In this document: positions 56,682 to 64,000 of the stretch, piece by piece | Numbering within the stretch: the stretch's first letter is position 1 | How the letters are laid out: the number at the start of each line of letters is the position of its first letter | NCBI RefSeq assembly: GCF_002216855.1 | Contig: NZ_CP022355.1 | Span: 1,282,695 to 1,346,694 of the forward strand | Length of the DNA stretch: 64,000 nt | Direction of reading: 5' to 3' | DNA from: Paraphotobacterium marinum | GTDB lineage: Bacteria > Pseudomonadota > Gammaproteobacteria > Enterobacterales > Vibrionaceae | Program-made: the position numbers and the translations under genes | The notes under the pieces: generated by a model | Databases searched by the model: none | Told to the model about the DNA's origin: nothing | The model's input: the letters and a program-made list of their open reading frames with translations, nothing else

Positions 56682-59600
56682 ATGACTGTTTTAGATGCGT
56701 TTGTTCCGGTTGTTTTAAACAAAGTTTATAAACTTATTGAAGATAAAATAGAAAATCCAAGAAAAAAAATTATAAAAGTATTTGCTCAAAACTTGCTTGA
56801 GCAACTATCAGAAGATGATCTTAGAGTTAAAAATGAATATGATCTTTACGGTTCTATTTTAAGTTTGTGGCACCATATAGAGGAAGATAAAGATGACTCG
56901 ATATCAGTTAAAGTTTTCAATCCTTCTGTAAATAAACATGGTTGGAAAAGTCCTCACACTATTGTTGAAATAGTATGTCCAGATAGAAAGTTTTTAGTTG
57001 AATCGATAAACATTACATTAAATAGACTTAAAATGAGCAACCATCTCATGATGCATGGTCCTTACAATATTGAAAGAGATAAACATGACGAAATAATAGG
57101 TGCATGTGGTGATAAGGGAAGCTTAACTACAGTATTTCATATTGAAGTTGACAGACTAGAAAGTGAGAAAGAACTTAAAAAATTATATCTAGAAATTAAA
57201 CATGTTTTGAAAGATGTAAATTGTATTGTTTCTGACTGGAATCGTATGATTGATAAATTAAATCTTGTCGCTCGGTCGATCCCATCAGATGCTGATATAC
57301 ATGGATCACGAGAGATCAAAGAGTTTTTGGATTGGGTTGCTAATGATAACTTTACGTTAATGGGTTATCATTCTTTCGATATAATTAAAGTTGATGGAGA
57401 TATAGAGTTACATCCATCTAAAGAAAAAGGGCTTGGTATATTAAGCCGTCAAAATATGTTAAGAAGTATTAAATTATCGGAGCTTCCTGCTTCTGCTCTC
57501 GATGAAGCCAGAAAGTCTAAGCTTTTGATTTTAACAAAAGCAAATCAAAAATCTCACATTCATCGACCTGCATATTTTGATTATATTGGAATTAAACGTT
57601 TTAATAATAAGGGTGAGGTAATTGGAGAGCATCGATTCATTGGCTTATATGGTGCTAATACTTATCATCAAACAGCTCTTTCCATACCTCTTATTAGAGA
57701 TAAGGTAGAGAGAATTTTAAAGTCAAGTAAATATCCTGAGAACTCACATTCTTGGAAATCATTACTAAATATTTTAGAGTCCTATCCTAGAGATGAGTTA
57801 ATACAAGCAACAGAAGATGAAATGCTTCGTGTTGGTCTTGGTGTAGTTCAAATGCAAGACAGAGACTTGTTGAGACTTTTTGTGAGAAGAGACCCCTTTG
57901 GAAGGTTTTTTTCGTGTATTATTTATATCAGAAAAGAAAGATATAACACAGATTTCAGAAATTTAACACAAGATTTATTTTCTCAATACTTTAATTCAAC
58001 TCAAGATATAGAGTTCTCAGTTACTTTCACTGAAGGAGCTTTTGCAAGAACACACTTTATAGTAAGAGTTGAAGATAATAATTTCAATATAAATACAAAA
58101 CTTTTAGAGCACAATTTAATGGAAATAGCATCAGCATGGGAAGATCGACTTCATGAATCATTAGTATCACACTTTGGAGAGACAACAGGTATACCTTTAT
58201 CGAAAAAGTATATTAAGTCATTTCAGCGTTCTTATAAAGAGGCCTCTATGCCAGGAGCTGCACTTGCAGATATACAACAATTAGAAGCTTTAGATGAAAA
58301 TAATCCTTTAGGAATGCTTTTCTATACACCTCAAGAAGAATCTTCAAATTCTAACTTTGTAAAACTGAAACTTTTTCATAAAAATGAACAAATTTATTTA
58401 TCTGATGTCATGCCTATGTTGGAGAACTTAGGATTACGAGTGATTGGTGAAGCTCCTCATGAGGTTATGCGAGCTGATGGAGAGGTTTTTTGGATATTAG
58501 ATTTTTCAATGCTTCACACAGGTTGTTCAGGTAATCAATTAAAAAGTTCAAAAGACCGATTTCAAGAAGCACTATATGATATTTGGTATGGTAAATTAGA
58601 AAATGATGGTTTTAATAAATTGGTATTATGTGCAGGATTGTCAGGAAGGCAAGTAACCATAATTAGAGCATTGGCTAGGTATATGCGACAAATTTCTTTT
58701 CCATTTAGTTTGAGATATATGGAAAGAACTCTCTCCAATTATCCTAAATTGACTCAGTTATTCATAAAAATATTTGATGGACGTTTTAATCCAAATGGAA
58801 GTTTAGAGCAGAGTGATCTTCATAAATTATATGAACAATTTGAACAACAACTCGAGGAAGTAGAAAGTCTGGATGATGATAGAATTTTTAGAAGATATAT
58901 CGAAGTTATAAAAGCAGTCAAGAGAACTAACTTTTATCAAACTGATGCAAACCATGCTCATAAAGAAGGGCTATCCTTTAAAATAAAGTCAACAGAAATC
59001 ACAGATATACCTCAACCAGCACCGCTTTTTGAAATTTATGTTTATTCTCCAGATATTGAAGGTGTACATTTGAGAGGTGGAAAAATCGCTCGCGGCGGAT
59101 TAAGATGGTCTGATCGACAAGAGGACTTTAGAACTGAAGTATTGGGTCTTGTTAAGGCGCAACAAGTTAAAAATTCAGTTATTGTACCAGTTGGGGCAAA
59201 AGGTGGTTTCATTTGTAAGAAACAAGGCCAACTGAGCACTCGATTGGAAATTCTTAATGAAGCAAAACGCTGTTATTCTATTTTTATTCGTTCATTACTT
59301 GACATAACAGATAATATTATTAATAACAAATTAGTACCGCCTAAAGATGTTGTAAGACATGATGATGATGATTCTTATCTTGTAGTTGCCGCAGACAAAG
59401 GGACAGCAACTTTTTCTGACATAGCTAACTCTATTTCAGCTGAATACAATTTTTGGTTAGGTGATGCTTTTGCTTCTGGTGGGTCTAATGGTTATGATCA
59501 TAAAAAAATGGGCATTACTGCAAAAGGTGCATGGGAGTCGGTAAAAAGACACTTTAGAGAAATAAATGTCGACTGCCAAAACCAAACATTTACTTGTATT

Positions 59601-61523
59601 GGAATTGGCGATATGGCAGGGGATGTGTTTGGTAATGGGATGCTCTTGTCAAAATATATAAAACTTAAGGCGGCCTTCAACCATTTACATATTTTTATAG
59701 ATCCAAATCCTGACCATGAAGTTTCATGGGGTGAGAGAAATCGGTTATTTCAAATGAATCAATCTTCTTGGGAAGATTATGATAATAAATTAATATCCAA
59801 AGGCGGTGGCGTCTTTTCACGAAAGGCAAAATCTATTAAACTTAATAAGGAAATAAAAAAGCTTCTTAATACAGAGAGTGACAGCATTACACCAAACGAA
59901 TTAATTAAATTAATTTTGAAAATGAATGTTGATTTATTATGGAACGGTGGGATTGGTACTTATGTTAAGTCATCCTTAGAATCGGATGCCTCGGTTGGTG
60001 ATAGAGCTAATGATGCATTAAGAATTAATGGTAATGAACTCAATTGTAAAATTGTAGGAGAGGGTGGTAACTTAGGTCTTACTCAATTAGCTAGAATTGA
60101 ATATGCTAAAAAAGGTGGTCGAGTAAATACTGATTTTATTGATAATGTTGGGGGTGTTGATACCTCTGATAACGAAGTAAACATAAAAGTACTTCTCAAC
60201 TCATTGATACTTAATCAAGATCTTACTTTTAAGCAAAGAAACTCCTTGTTAGTTGATATGGAAGAACAAGTATTAGATATTGTCATCAATGATTCTTATA
60301 CACAAAGTGAGTCTATATCAGTGACTGAGTATCAGGGAACAAAGCTTATTAAAGAGCAGATAAGATTCATACAAAGATTAGAGAGAGAAGGGAAACTTAA
60401 TCGTGCTTTAGAGTATTTACCTGATGATGAATCACTTGAGGAAAGAAATAAGCTTGGCCAAAAATTAACTCGACCAGAGATTGCTGTTCTAATTGCATAC
60501 GGTAAGATGATTCTAAAAGAAGAATTAACAACCAACGAAATTTTTGAAAACAACTTTTTGTCTAATCTATTGATTTCATATTTCCCCACTCAAATTAGTA
60601 AAAACTATAAAAAAGAAATATTGTGCCACCCATTAAAGAAAGAAATTATTGCGACCTGTTTAGCTAATGAAGTTTGTAATGAAATGGGTTTCAATTTCGT
60701 CACTCGTATGCAAGATGAAACAGGAGCAACATTTTCTGAAATTGTATGTGCCTATATCACAACACGCGAAATATTCAATTTTAAAGAAACTTTTGAGGAA
60801 ATTAGAAAGTTAGATAATCAAGTTTCTGCAAATACTCAATATAAAATGCTTAAGTTGTCAAGAAGAATGCTTCGAAGAACAAGCCGTTGGTTTTTAAGAA
60901 ATACCACCCGAAAATTTGATATTAAGAAGCAAATAGACTTCTATAAACCAGTTTATGATGACTTACTAAACAACTTAGATAACTATCTAGTGAAAGATGA
61001 GATAATTGAGCATAATGAAATGGCTGAGTCTTTCCATCGAGAAGGTGTTCCTATTAAACTTGCTCAAAAAATATCGAGATTAACCAGTATGTACTCTGTT
61101 CTTGATTTAGCTCAAATTTCGCAAGAATTGAAGGTTGATATCAGTTTGGCATCAAAAGTATATTTTGTGTTAGGTGCTCATTTATCTTTACATTGGTTTT
61201 TAAATCAAATTGTTAGCCAACCAGTTAAAAATCATTGGCAAGCAATGGCTAGAACTTCATTTCGTGAAGATTTAGATTGGCAACAAAGACAATTGACTGT
61301 AGGGGTTATTGAAATGATGCCAAAAGAACAAAGTATTCAAGATGCAATAGATGCATGGATACAAGTTAATTCTTCAGCCGTCAATAGATGGAATAGTGTT
61401 TTAACCGAATTTAAATTTGGGACAGTCCATGAGTTTGCTAAATTTTCTGTCGCACTAAGAGAGTTAATGTTATTGAGTTTAAATTGTAAAAATATAAACC
61501 CACTAAATTGTTTGAGGAAATAA
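56682..61523 (+). CDS. gdhB: NAD-specific glutamate dehydrogenase, large type
   Basis: 1613 residues, the 180-kDa bacterial GDH class. It oxidises glutamate to 2-oxoglutarate and ammonium, mainly in amino-acid catabolism. N-terminal 700 residues contain ACT-like regulatory repeats. The catalytic core lies at about 770-1200: GGKIARGGLRWSDRQEDFRTEV, VPVGAKGGFICKK with the catalytic lysine, VAADKGTATFSDIAN, and the NAD-binding part IGDMAGDVFGNGML and KIVGEGGNLGLTQLARIEYA. A helical C-terminal domain ends the protein. A palindromic operator-like site lies upstream; pyrD follows after 1 base. Confidence 0.97.
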   Translation: MTVLDAFVPVVLNKVYKLIEDKIENPRKKIIKVFAQNLLEQLSEDDLRVKNEYDLYGSILSLWHHIEEDKDDSISVKVFNPSVNKHGWKSPHTIVEIVCPDRKFLVESINITLNRLKMSNHLMMHGPYNIERDKHDEIIGACGDKGSLTTVFHIEVDRLESEKELKKLYLEIKHVLKDVNCIVSDWNRMIDKLNLVARSIPSDADIHGSREIKEFLDWVANDNFTLMGYHSFDIIKVDGDIELHPSKEKGLGILSRQNMLRSIKLSELPASALDEARKSKLLILTKANQKSHIHRPAYFDYIGIKRFNNKGEVIGEHRFIGLYGANTYHQTALSIPLIRDKVERILKSSKYPENSHSWKSLLNILESYPRDELIQATEDEMLRVGLGVVQMQDRDLLRLFVRRDPFGRFFSCIIYIRKERYNTDFRNLTQDLFSQYFNSTQDIEFSVTFTEGAFARTHFIVRVEDNNFNINTKLLEHNLMEIASAWEDRLHESLVSHFGETTGIPLSKKYIKSFQRSYKEASMPGAALADIQQLEALDENNPLGMLFYTPQEESSNSNFVKLKLFHKNEQIYLSDVMPMLENLGLRVIGEAPHEVMRADGEVFWILDFSMLHTGCSGNQLKSSKDRFQEALYDIWYGKLENDGFNKLVLCAGLSGRQVTIIRALARYMRQISFPFSLRYMERTLSNYPKLTQLFIKIFDGRFNPNGSLEQSDLHKLYEQFEQQLEEVESLDDDRIFRRYIEVIKAVKRTNFYQTDANHAHKEGLSFKIKSTEITDIPQPAPLFEIYVYSPDIEGVHLRGGKIARGGLRWSDRQEDFRTEVLGLVKAQQVKNSVIVPVGAKGGFICKKQGQLSTRLEILNEAKRCYSIFIRSLLDITDNIINNKLVPPKDVVRHDDDDSYLVVAADKGTATFSDIANSISAEYNFWLGDAFASGGSNGYDHKKMGITAKGAWESVKRHFREINVDCQNQTFTCIGIGDMAGDVFGNGMLLSKYIKLKAAFNHLHIFIDPNPDHEVSWGERNRLFQMNQSSWEDYDNKLISKGGGVFSRKAKSIKLNKEIKKLLNTESDSITPNELIKLILKMNVDLLWNGGIGTYVKSSLESDASVGDRANDALRINGNELNCKIVGEGGNLGLTQLARIEYAKKGGRVNTDFIDNVGGVDTSDNEVNIKVLLNSLILNQDLTFKQRNSLLVDMEEQVLDIVINDSYTQSESISVTEYQGTKLIKEQIRFIQRLEREGKLNRALEYLPDDESLEERNKLGQKLTRPEIAVLIAYGKMILKEELTTNEIFENNFLSNLLISYFPTQISKNYKKEILCHPLKKEIIATCLANEVCNEMGFNFVTRMQDETGATFSEIVCAYITTREIFNFKETFEEIRKLDNQVSANTQYKMLKLSRRMLRRTSRWFLRNTTRKFDIKKQIDFYKPVYDDLLNNLDNYLVKDEIIEHNEMAESFHREGVPIKLAQKISRLTSMYSVLDLAQISQELKVDISLASKVYFVLGAHLSLHWFLNQIVSQPVKNHWQAMARTSFREDLDWQQRQLTVGVIEMMPKEQSIQDAIDAWIQVNSSAVNRWNSVLTEFKFGTVHEFAKFSVALRELMLLSLNCKNINPLNCLRK

Positions 61524-61524
61524 G

Positions 61525-62535
61525 ATGTTTTATCCAGTAATAAAAAATATTGCTTTCAATTTTGATCCTGAAAGAATACATGATTTAACAATATCAAGTC
61601 TTTCAAAAATTGGAAGTGGACCTTTATCATTTCTTATTTCTCAACATATACCAGAGCATGCTGTAGAGGTAATGGGTCTTAAATTTAAAAACCCCATTGG
61701 ACTCGCTGCTGGTCTTGATAAGAACGGAGAGTGTATTGATGCTTTTTCAAAAATGGGTTTTGGTTTTCTTGAGGTTGGTACTGTAACACCAAAAGCCCAA
61801 CCTGGAAATCCAAAACCAAGATTGTTTCGAATTAAAGATGCGGAAGCAATAATAAACCGTATGGGATTTAATAATAAAGGAGTGGATAATTTAATCGCTA
61901 ATGTTATTAAATCAAATTATGACGGGATCCTAGGTATTAATATAGGTAAAAACAAGGATACTCCTCTAGAAAAGGGTAAAGACGATTACATTTCTTGTTT
62001 GAAGAAAGTTTATGATTATGCAAGTTATGTCACTGTCAATATTTCTTCTCCAAACACCCCTAATTTAAGAGATTTGCAATATGGACAGGCATTTGATGAT
62101 TTGATTGAGTCTCTCAAAATGGAACAAATGAATCTTAACGAAGAATCTGGAAAATACGTTCCACTTGTAATTAAAATTGCACCAGATGTAAATGAGGATT
62201 ATATTTCGTCAATTTCAAAAGTTTTGATCAAAAACAAGGTAGATGGTGTAATTGCAACAAATACGACTATAGACAAGTCACTTATTGAAGGTTTAGATTT
62301 TTCTAATGAAGAGGGTGGGTTGAGCGGAAGACCTCTATTAGACAAAAGTAACAAAATTATTTCAAGATTTTATATGGAATTGAAGGATGAAATTCCAATA
62401 ATTGGTGTTGGTGGTATTGATGGTTCCGTTTCTGCGAAACAAAAAATTCAATCAGGAGCGAAATTAGTTCAATTATATTCATCTTTTATTTACCAGGGAC
62501 CTTCAGTTTTGAAATCAGTAATAAAAGCTTTTTAA
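61525..62535 (+). CDS. pyrD: Dihydroorotate dehydrogenase (quinone), class 2
   Basis: Oxidises dihydroorotate to orotate in pyrimidine synthesis, passing electrons to quinone at the inner membrane. 336 residues. N-terminal helical membrane-associating part (1-40), FMN barrel with FKNPIGLAAGLDKNGE, VGTVTPKAQPGNPKPRLFR and NRMGFNNKG, and the catalytic-Ser loop NISSPNTPNLRDLQ. IGVGGIDGSVSAKQKIQSGAKLVQLYSSF near the end binds FMN phosphate. GAGG ribosome-binding site; follows gdh2 by one base. Confidence 0.97.
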   Translation: MFYPVIKNIAFNFDPERIHDLTISSLSKIGSGPLSFLISQHIPEHAVEVMGLKFKNPIGLAAGLDKNGECIDAFSKMGFGFLEVGTVTPKAQPGNPKPRLFRIKDAEAIINRMGFNNKGVDNLIANVIKSNYDGILGINIGKNKDTPLEKGKDDYISCLKKVYDYASYVTVNISSPNTPNLRDLQYGQAFDDLIESLKMEQMNLNEESGKYVPLVIKIAPDVNEDYISSISKVLIKNKVDGVIATNTTIDKSLIEGLDFSNEEGGLSGRPLLDKSNKIISRFYMELKDEIPIIGVGGIDGSVSAKQKIQSGAKLVQLYSSFIYQGPSVLKSVIKAF

Positions 62536-62601
62536 GTTTCCTCTTTTAATTTTTTTAAAAAACACTATAGTATCTCCATGATTGTAAAGAAGTGGAATAC
62601 T

Positions 62602-63141
62602 ATGGATAAGCCTCAGATTGATTGGAGTTGGAGCTTTAGAGATGAATTGAAATCACTAGTGCTCTTAAGCTCTGATAAAAGAGAATTTAAATTAAACTTA
62701 TGTGAAAAAAATATAGGTCATTTATCTTTTGTAAATAGACAGTTTACGGTTGATGACGCTTCAAATTTTGATGAGTTTCATGATGCTATTTCTTGTTTTG
62801 AATATACAGATGATATTAAGTTTCATATTATTTTGCATGCAATAGCATGTAAAAACTTTCAAAAGCCCATGATGCCTAAAAGTTGGTTTTTTAAAGAGCA
62901 AGATCAGCCTTTGAGTCCACAAAATGCAGAAATTGTTACACTCACGTGTTTAGCAGGTGATACCTCAAGATTTTTAGTGATAGACTCTTCTGAGTCAGCT
63001 TCTTTATTGCTGTTAATCGAGCAAAAAGGCATACACTTAAATTCCAATAAAAGGTTGGAGTTCTGTGAATGTATTAAAGTAATGAATAATAGATTGAGGC
63101 TATTTATAAAAGAACCTAAAATAATGGATTTGGTTGGTTGA
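62602..63141 (+). CDS. zapC: Cell-division protein ZapC
   Basis: Stabilises FtsZ filament bundles at the division ring. 179 residues from ATG 62602 (GTGGA about 7 bases upstream), against 180 in E. coli; ATG 62578 would add eight residues that do not match. Family features: WSWSFRDELKSLVL near the start, KPMMPKSWFF in the middle, then LVIDSSESASLLLLIEQ and ECIKVMNNRLRLFI at the end. Its place between pyrD and rlmL is the usual one. Confidence 0.92.
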   Translation: MDKPQIDWSWSFRDELKSLVLLSSDKREFKLNLCEKNIGHLSFVNRQFTVDDASNFDEFHDAISCFEYTDDIKFHIILHAIACKNFQKPMMPKSWFFKEQDQPLSPQNAEIVTLTCLAGDTSRFLVIDSSESASLLLLIEQKGIHLNSNKRLEFCECIKVMNNRLRLFIKEPKIMDLVG

Positions 63142-63172
63142 TAGTACAATGAAATAATACTAATTAAGCGGG

Positions 63173-63225
63173 AAAAACCAACAAAAATCGTGATCCATGT
63201 CACGTTTTTTGTTGGTTTTTTTTTC
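63173..63225 (+). terminator. Strong intrinsic terminator after zapC
   Basis: Long hairpin: outer AAAAACCAACAAAAA / TTTTTGTTGGTTTTT, inner CGTGA/TCACG (63189-63193, 63200-63204), followed by a T tract to 63224. Ends the gdh2-pyrD-zapC transcript. Confidence 0.9.
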
Positions 63226-63284
63226 AAAGATAGTCTAATTTTTTAATTTTTTAATAATTTTTTCAATAAAAAATTCCTGCTTTT

Positions 63285-63323
63285 AAACAAGGTGTTAGTC
63301 ACAGACTAACATCTTGTTTGTTT
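63285..63323 (+). terminator. Second hairpin between zapC and rlmL
   Basis: 16-pair stem (AAACAAGGTGTTAGTC / GACTAACATCTTGTTT, one G-T pair) with a 3-base loop, followed by GTTTT. It lies 60 bases after the first terminator and may be a back-up or end a separate short RNA. Confidence 0.65.
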
Positions 63324-63431
63324 TCATATTGCTCAAATTTTATTTGTTTACTATAGGAAACAATTTAATTTAATATTGTTATAAGTCTTTTTGATATATA
63401 ATTAATGAAATTTTTTTGGGGTTTTATAATT

Positions 63432-64000
63432 ATGCAAAAATATATTGCAATAGTTGCACATGGTCTAGAACAGCTAGTTTTTGATGAAATAAAGATTCTC
63501 GGTGGACAGAGTATAAATATTGTTTTTGCTGGTGTAACTTTTGAAGCAGAAAATAGTATAGCTTATGAGTTATGCCTATCTAGCAAATTTGCTTCTAGAA
63601 TTGTACAAATTTTAGCAGTAGGGACAGTAAAAAATGATAAAGACTTATATGATTTATCCTATTCGTTATCATGGGAAAAATATTTGATAGTAGAAACTCC
63701 TTTGTAATTGATTTTAAGGGCACAAACAAATCAATAAATAACAGTTATTATGGTGCGTTGAAGTTAAAGGATAGTATTGCTGACAGGTTTTTAAACATAC
63801 AAAATGAACCTATAAACGTTGATAAAGAAAACCCTGACTTTAGAATCCATGCTAGATTAATCAAAAATGAAGTGACCATTGGGTTTGATTTGTGTGGCGA
63901 ACCGCTTCATCAGAGGGGGTATCGTTCAGAAAGTGGGATTGCTCCTCTAAGAGAAACACATGCAGCTGCTTTAATTGAGAAGTCAAAATGGGATGTAGAA
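63432..64000 (+). pseudogene. rlmL: 23S rRNA methyltransferase RlmL, frameshifted and cut by window end
   Basis: Bifunctional m2G2445/m7G2069 methyltransferase of 23S rRNA (also called RlmKL). ATG 63432 opens MQKYIAIVAHGLEQLVFDEI, the THUMP-domain start of RlmL; an alternative start is at 63405. The frame stops at 63705-63707, while the -1 frame carries the expected continuation: FVIDFKG, YYGALKLKDSIADRF, VTIGFDLCGEPLHQRGYR and GIAPLRETHAAALI. The switch fits the A5 run 63676-63680, where one extra A gives WEKIFDSRNSFVIDF. The catalytic domains lie beyond the window. Position after zapC is conserved. Probably functional if the break is an artefact. Confidence 0.85.

Overview
The window reads as ordinary chromosome of a low-GC gammaproteobacterium. 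Three conserved blocks support this: rsmF / msrC / proQ / prc near 47.7-52.5 kb (also neighbours in E. coli); pyrD / zapC / rlmL at 61.5-64 kb, where zapC is limited to the enterobacterial, vibrio and alteromonad side of the class; and the yadG-yadH pair. Together with a 1613-residue NAD-glutamate dehydrogenase and OvoA, this suggests a marine or host-associated relative of Vibrionales/Alteromonadales. That placement is inference. I saw no rRNA, tRNA, CRISPR array, insertion sequence or prophage.

Layout. 0-10 kb: partial membrane protein, NCS2/AzgA-like permease, unknown membrane protein, CvfB-like S1 protein, folE, TerC-family protein, hemB, a frameshifted nnrED gene, dusC. 10-23 kb: an MFS / P1-peptidase / RibD-like deaminase operon, RimB-like aspartic protease, DEDDh exonuclease, SprT-like protease, yadGH, HAD phosphatase, glutaredoxin-like protein, tapT, a DUF721-like protein, an unknown charged protein, a ROK kinase with two frameshifts, then about 840 bases without a gene. 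23-35.6 kb: a phosphonate island, with phnCDEE on the minus strand and phnFGHIJKLMNP plus a hexapeptide transferase on the plus strand. A Pho-box-like site lies between the two arms. 35.6-41 kb: secreted protein with a Gly-His-Asn repeat, ovoA, sanA-like, maeA. 41-64 kb: dedA-like, hrpA, cdd, an exonuclease I (SbcB) homologue without its catalytic acids, rsmF, msrC, proQ, prc (frameshifted), pncB, pepN, gdh2, pyrD, zapC and the frameshifted start of rlmL.

How genes work together. PhnCDE import phosphonates; PhnGHIJKLMNP move them onto ribose, cleave the C-P bond and return phosphate and PRPP. PhnF and a PhoB site probably control the island. gdh2, maeA and pepN feed amino acids and C4 acids into central metabolism.

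Most notable observations: (1) six frame breaks in five genes, all of -1 type and all inside A or T runs of 5-7 bases. They point either to homopolymer base loss (sequencing or mutation) or to tolerated slippage; two sit on A_AAA_AAA heptamers in exact slippery phase. (2) A collinear SbcB homologue that has lost the DEDD acids. (3) A His-rich secreted protein with a 9-bp tandem repeat. No clearly new multi-gene system was found.
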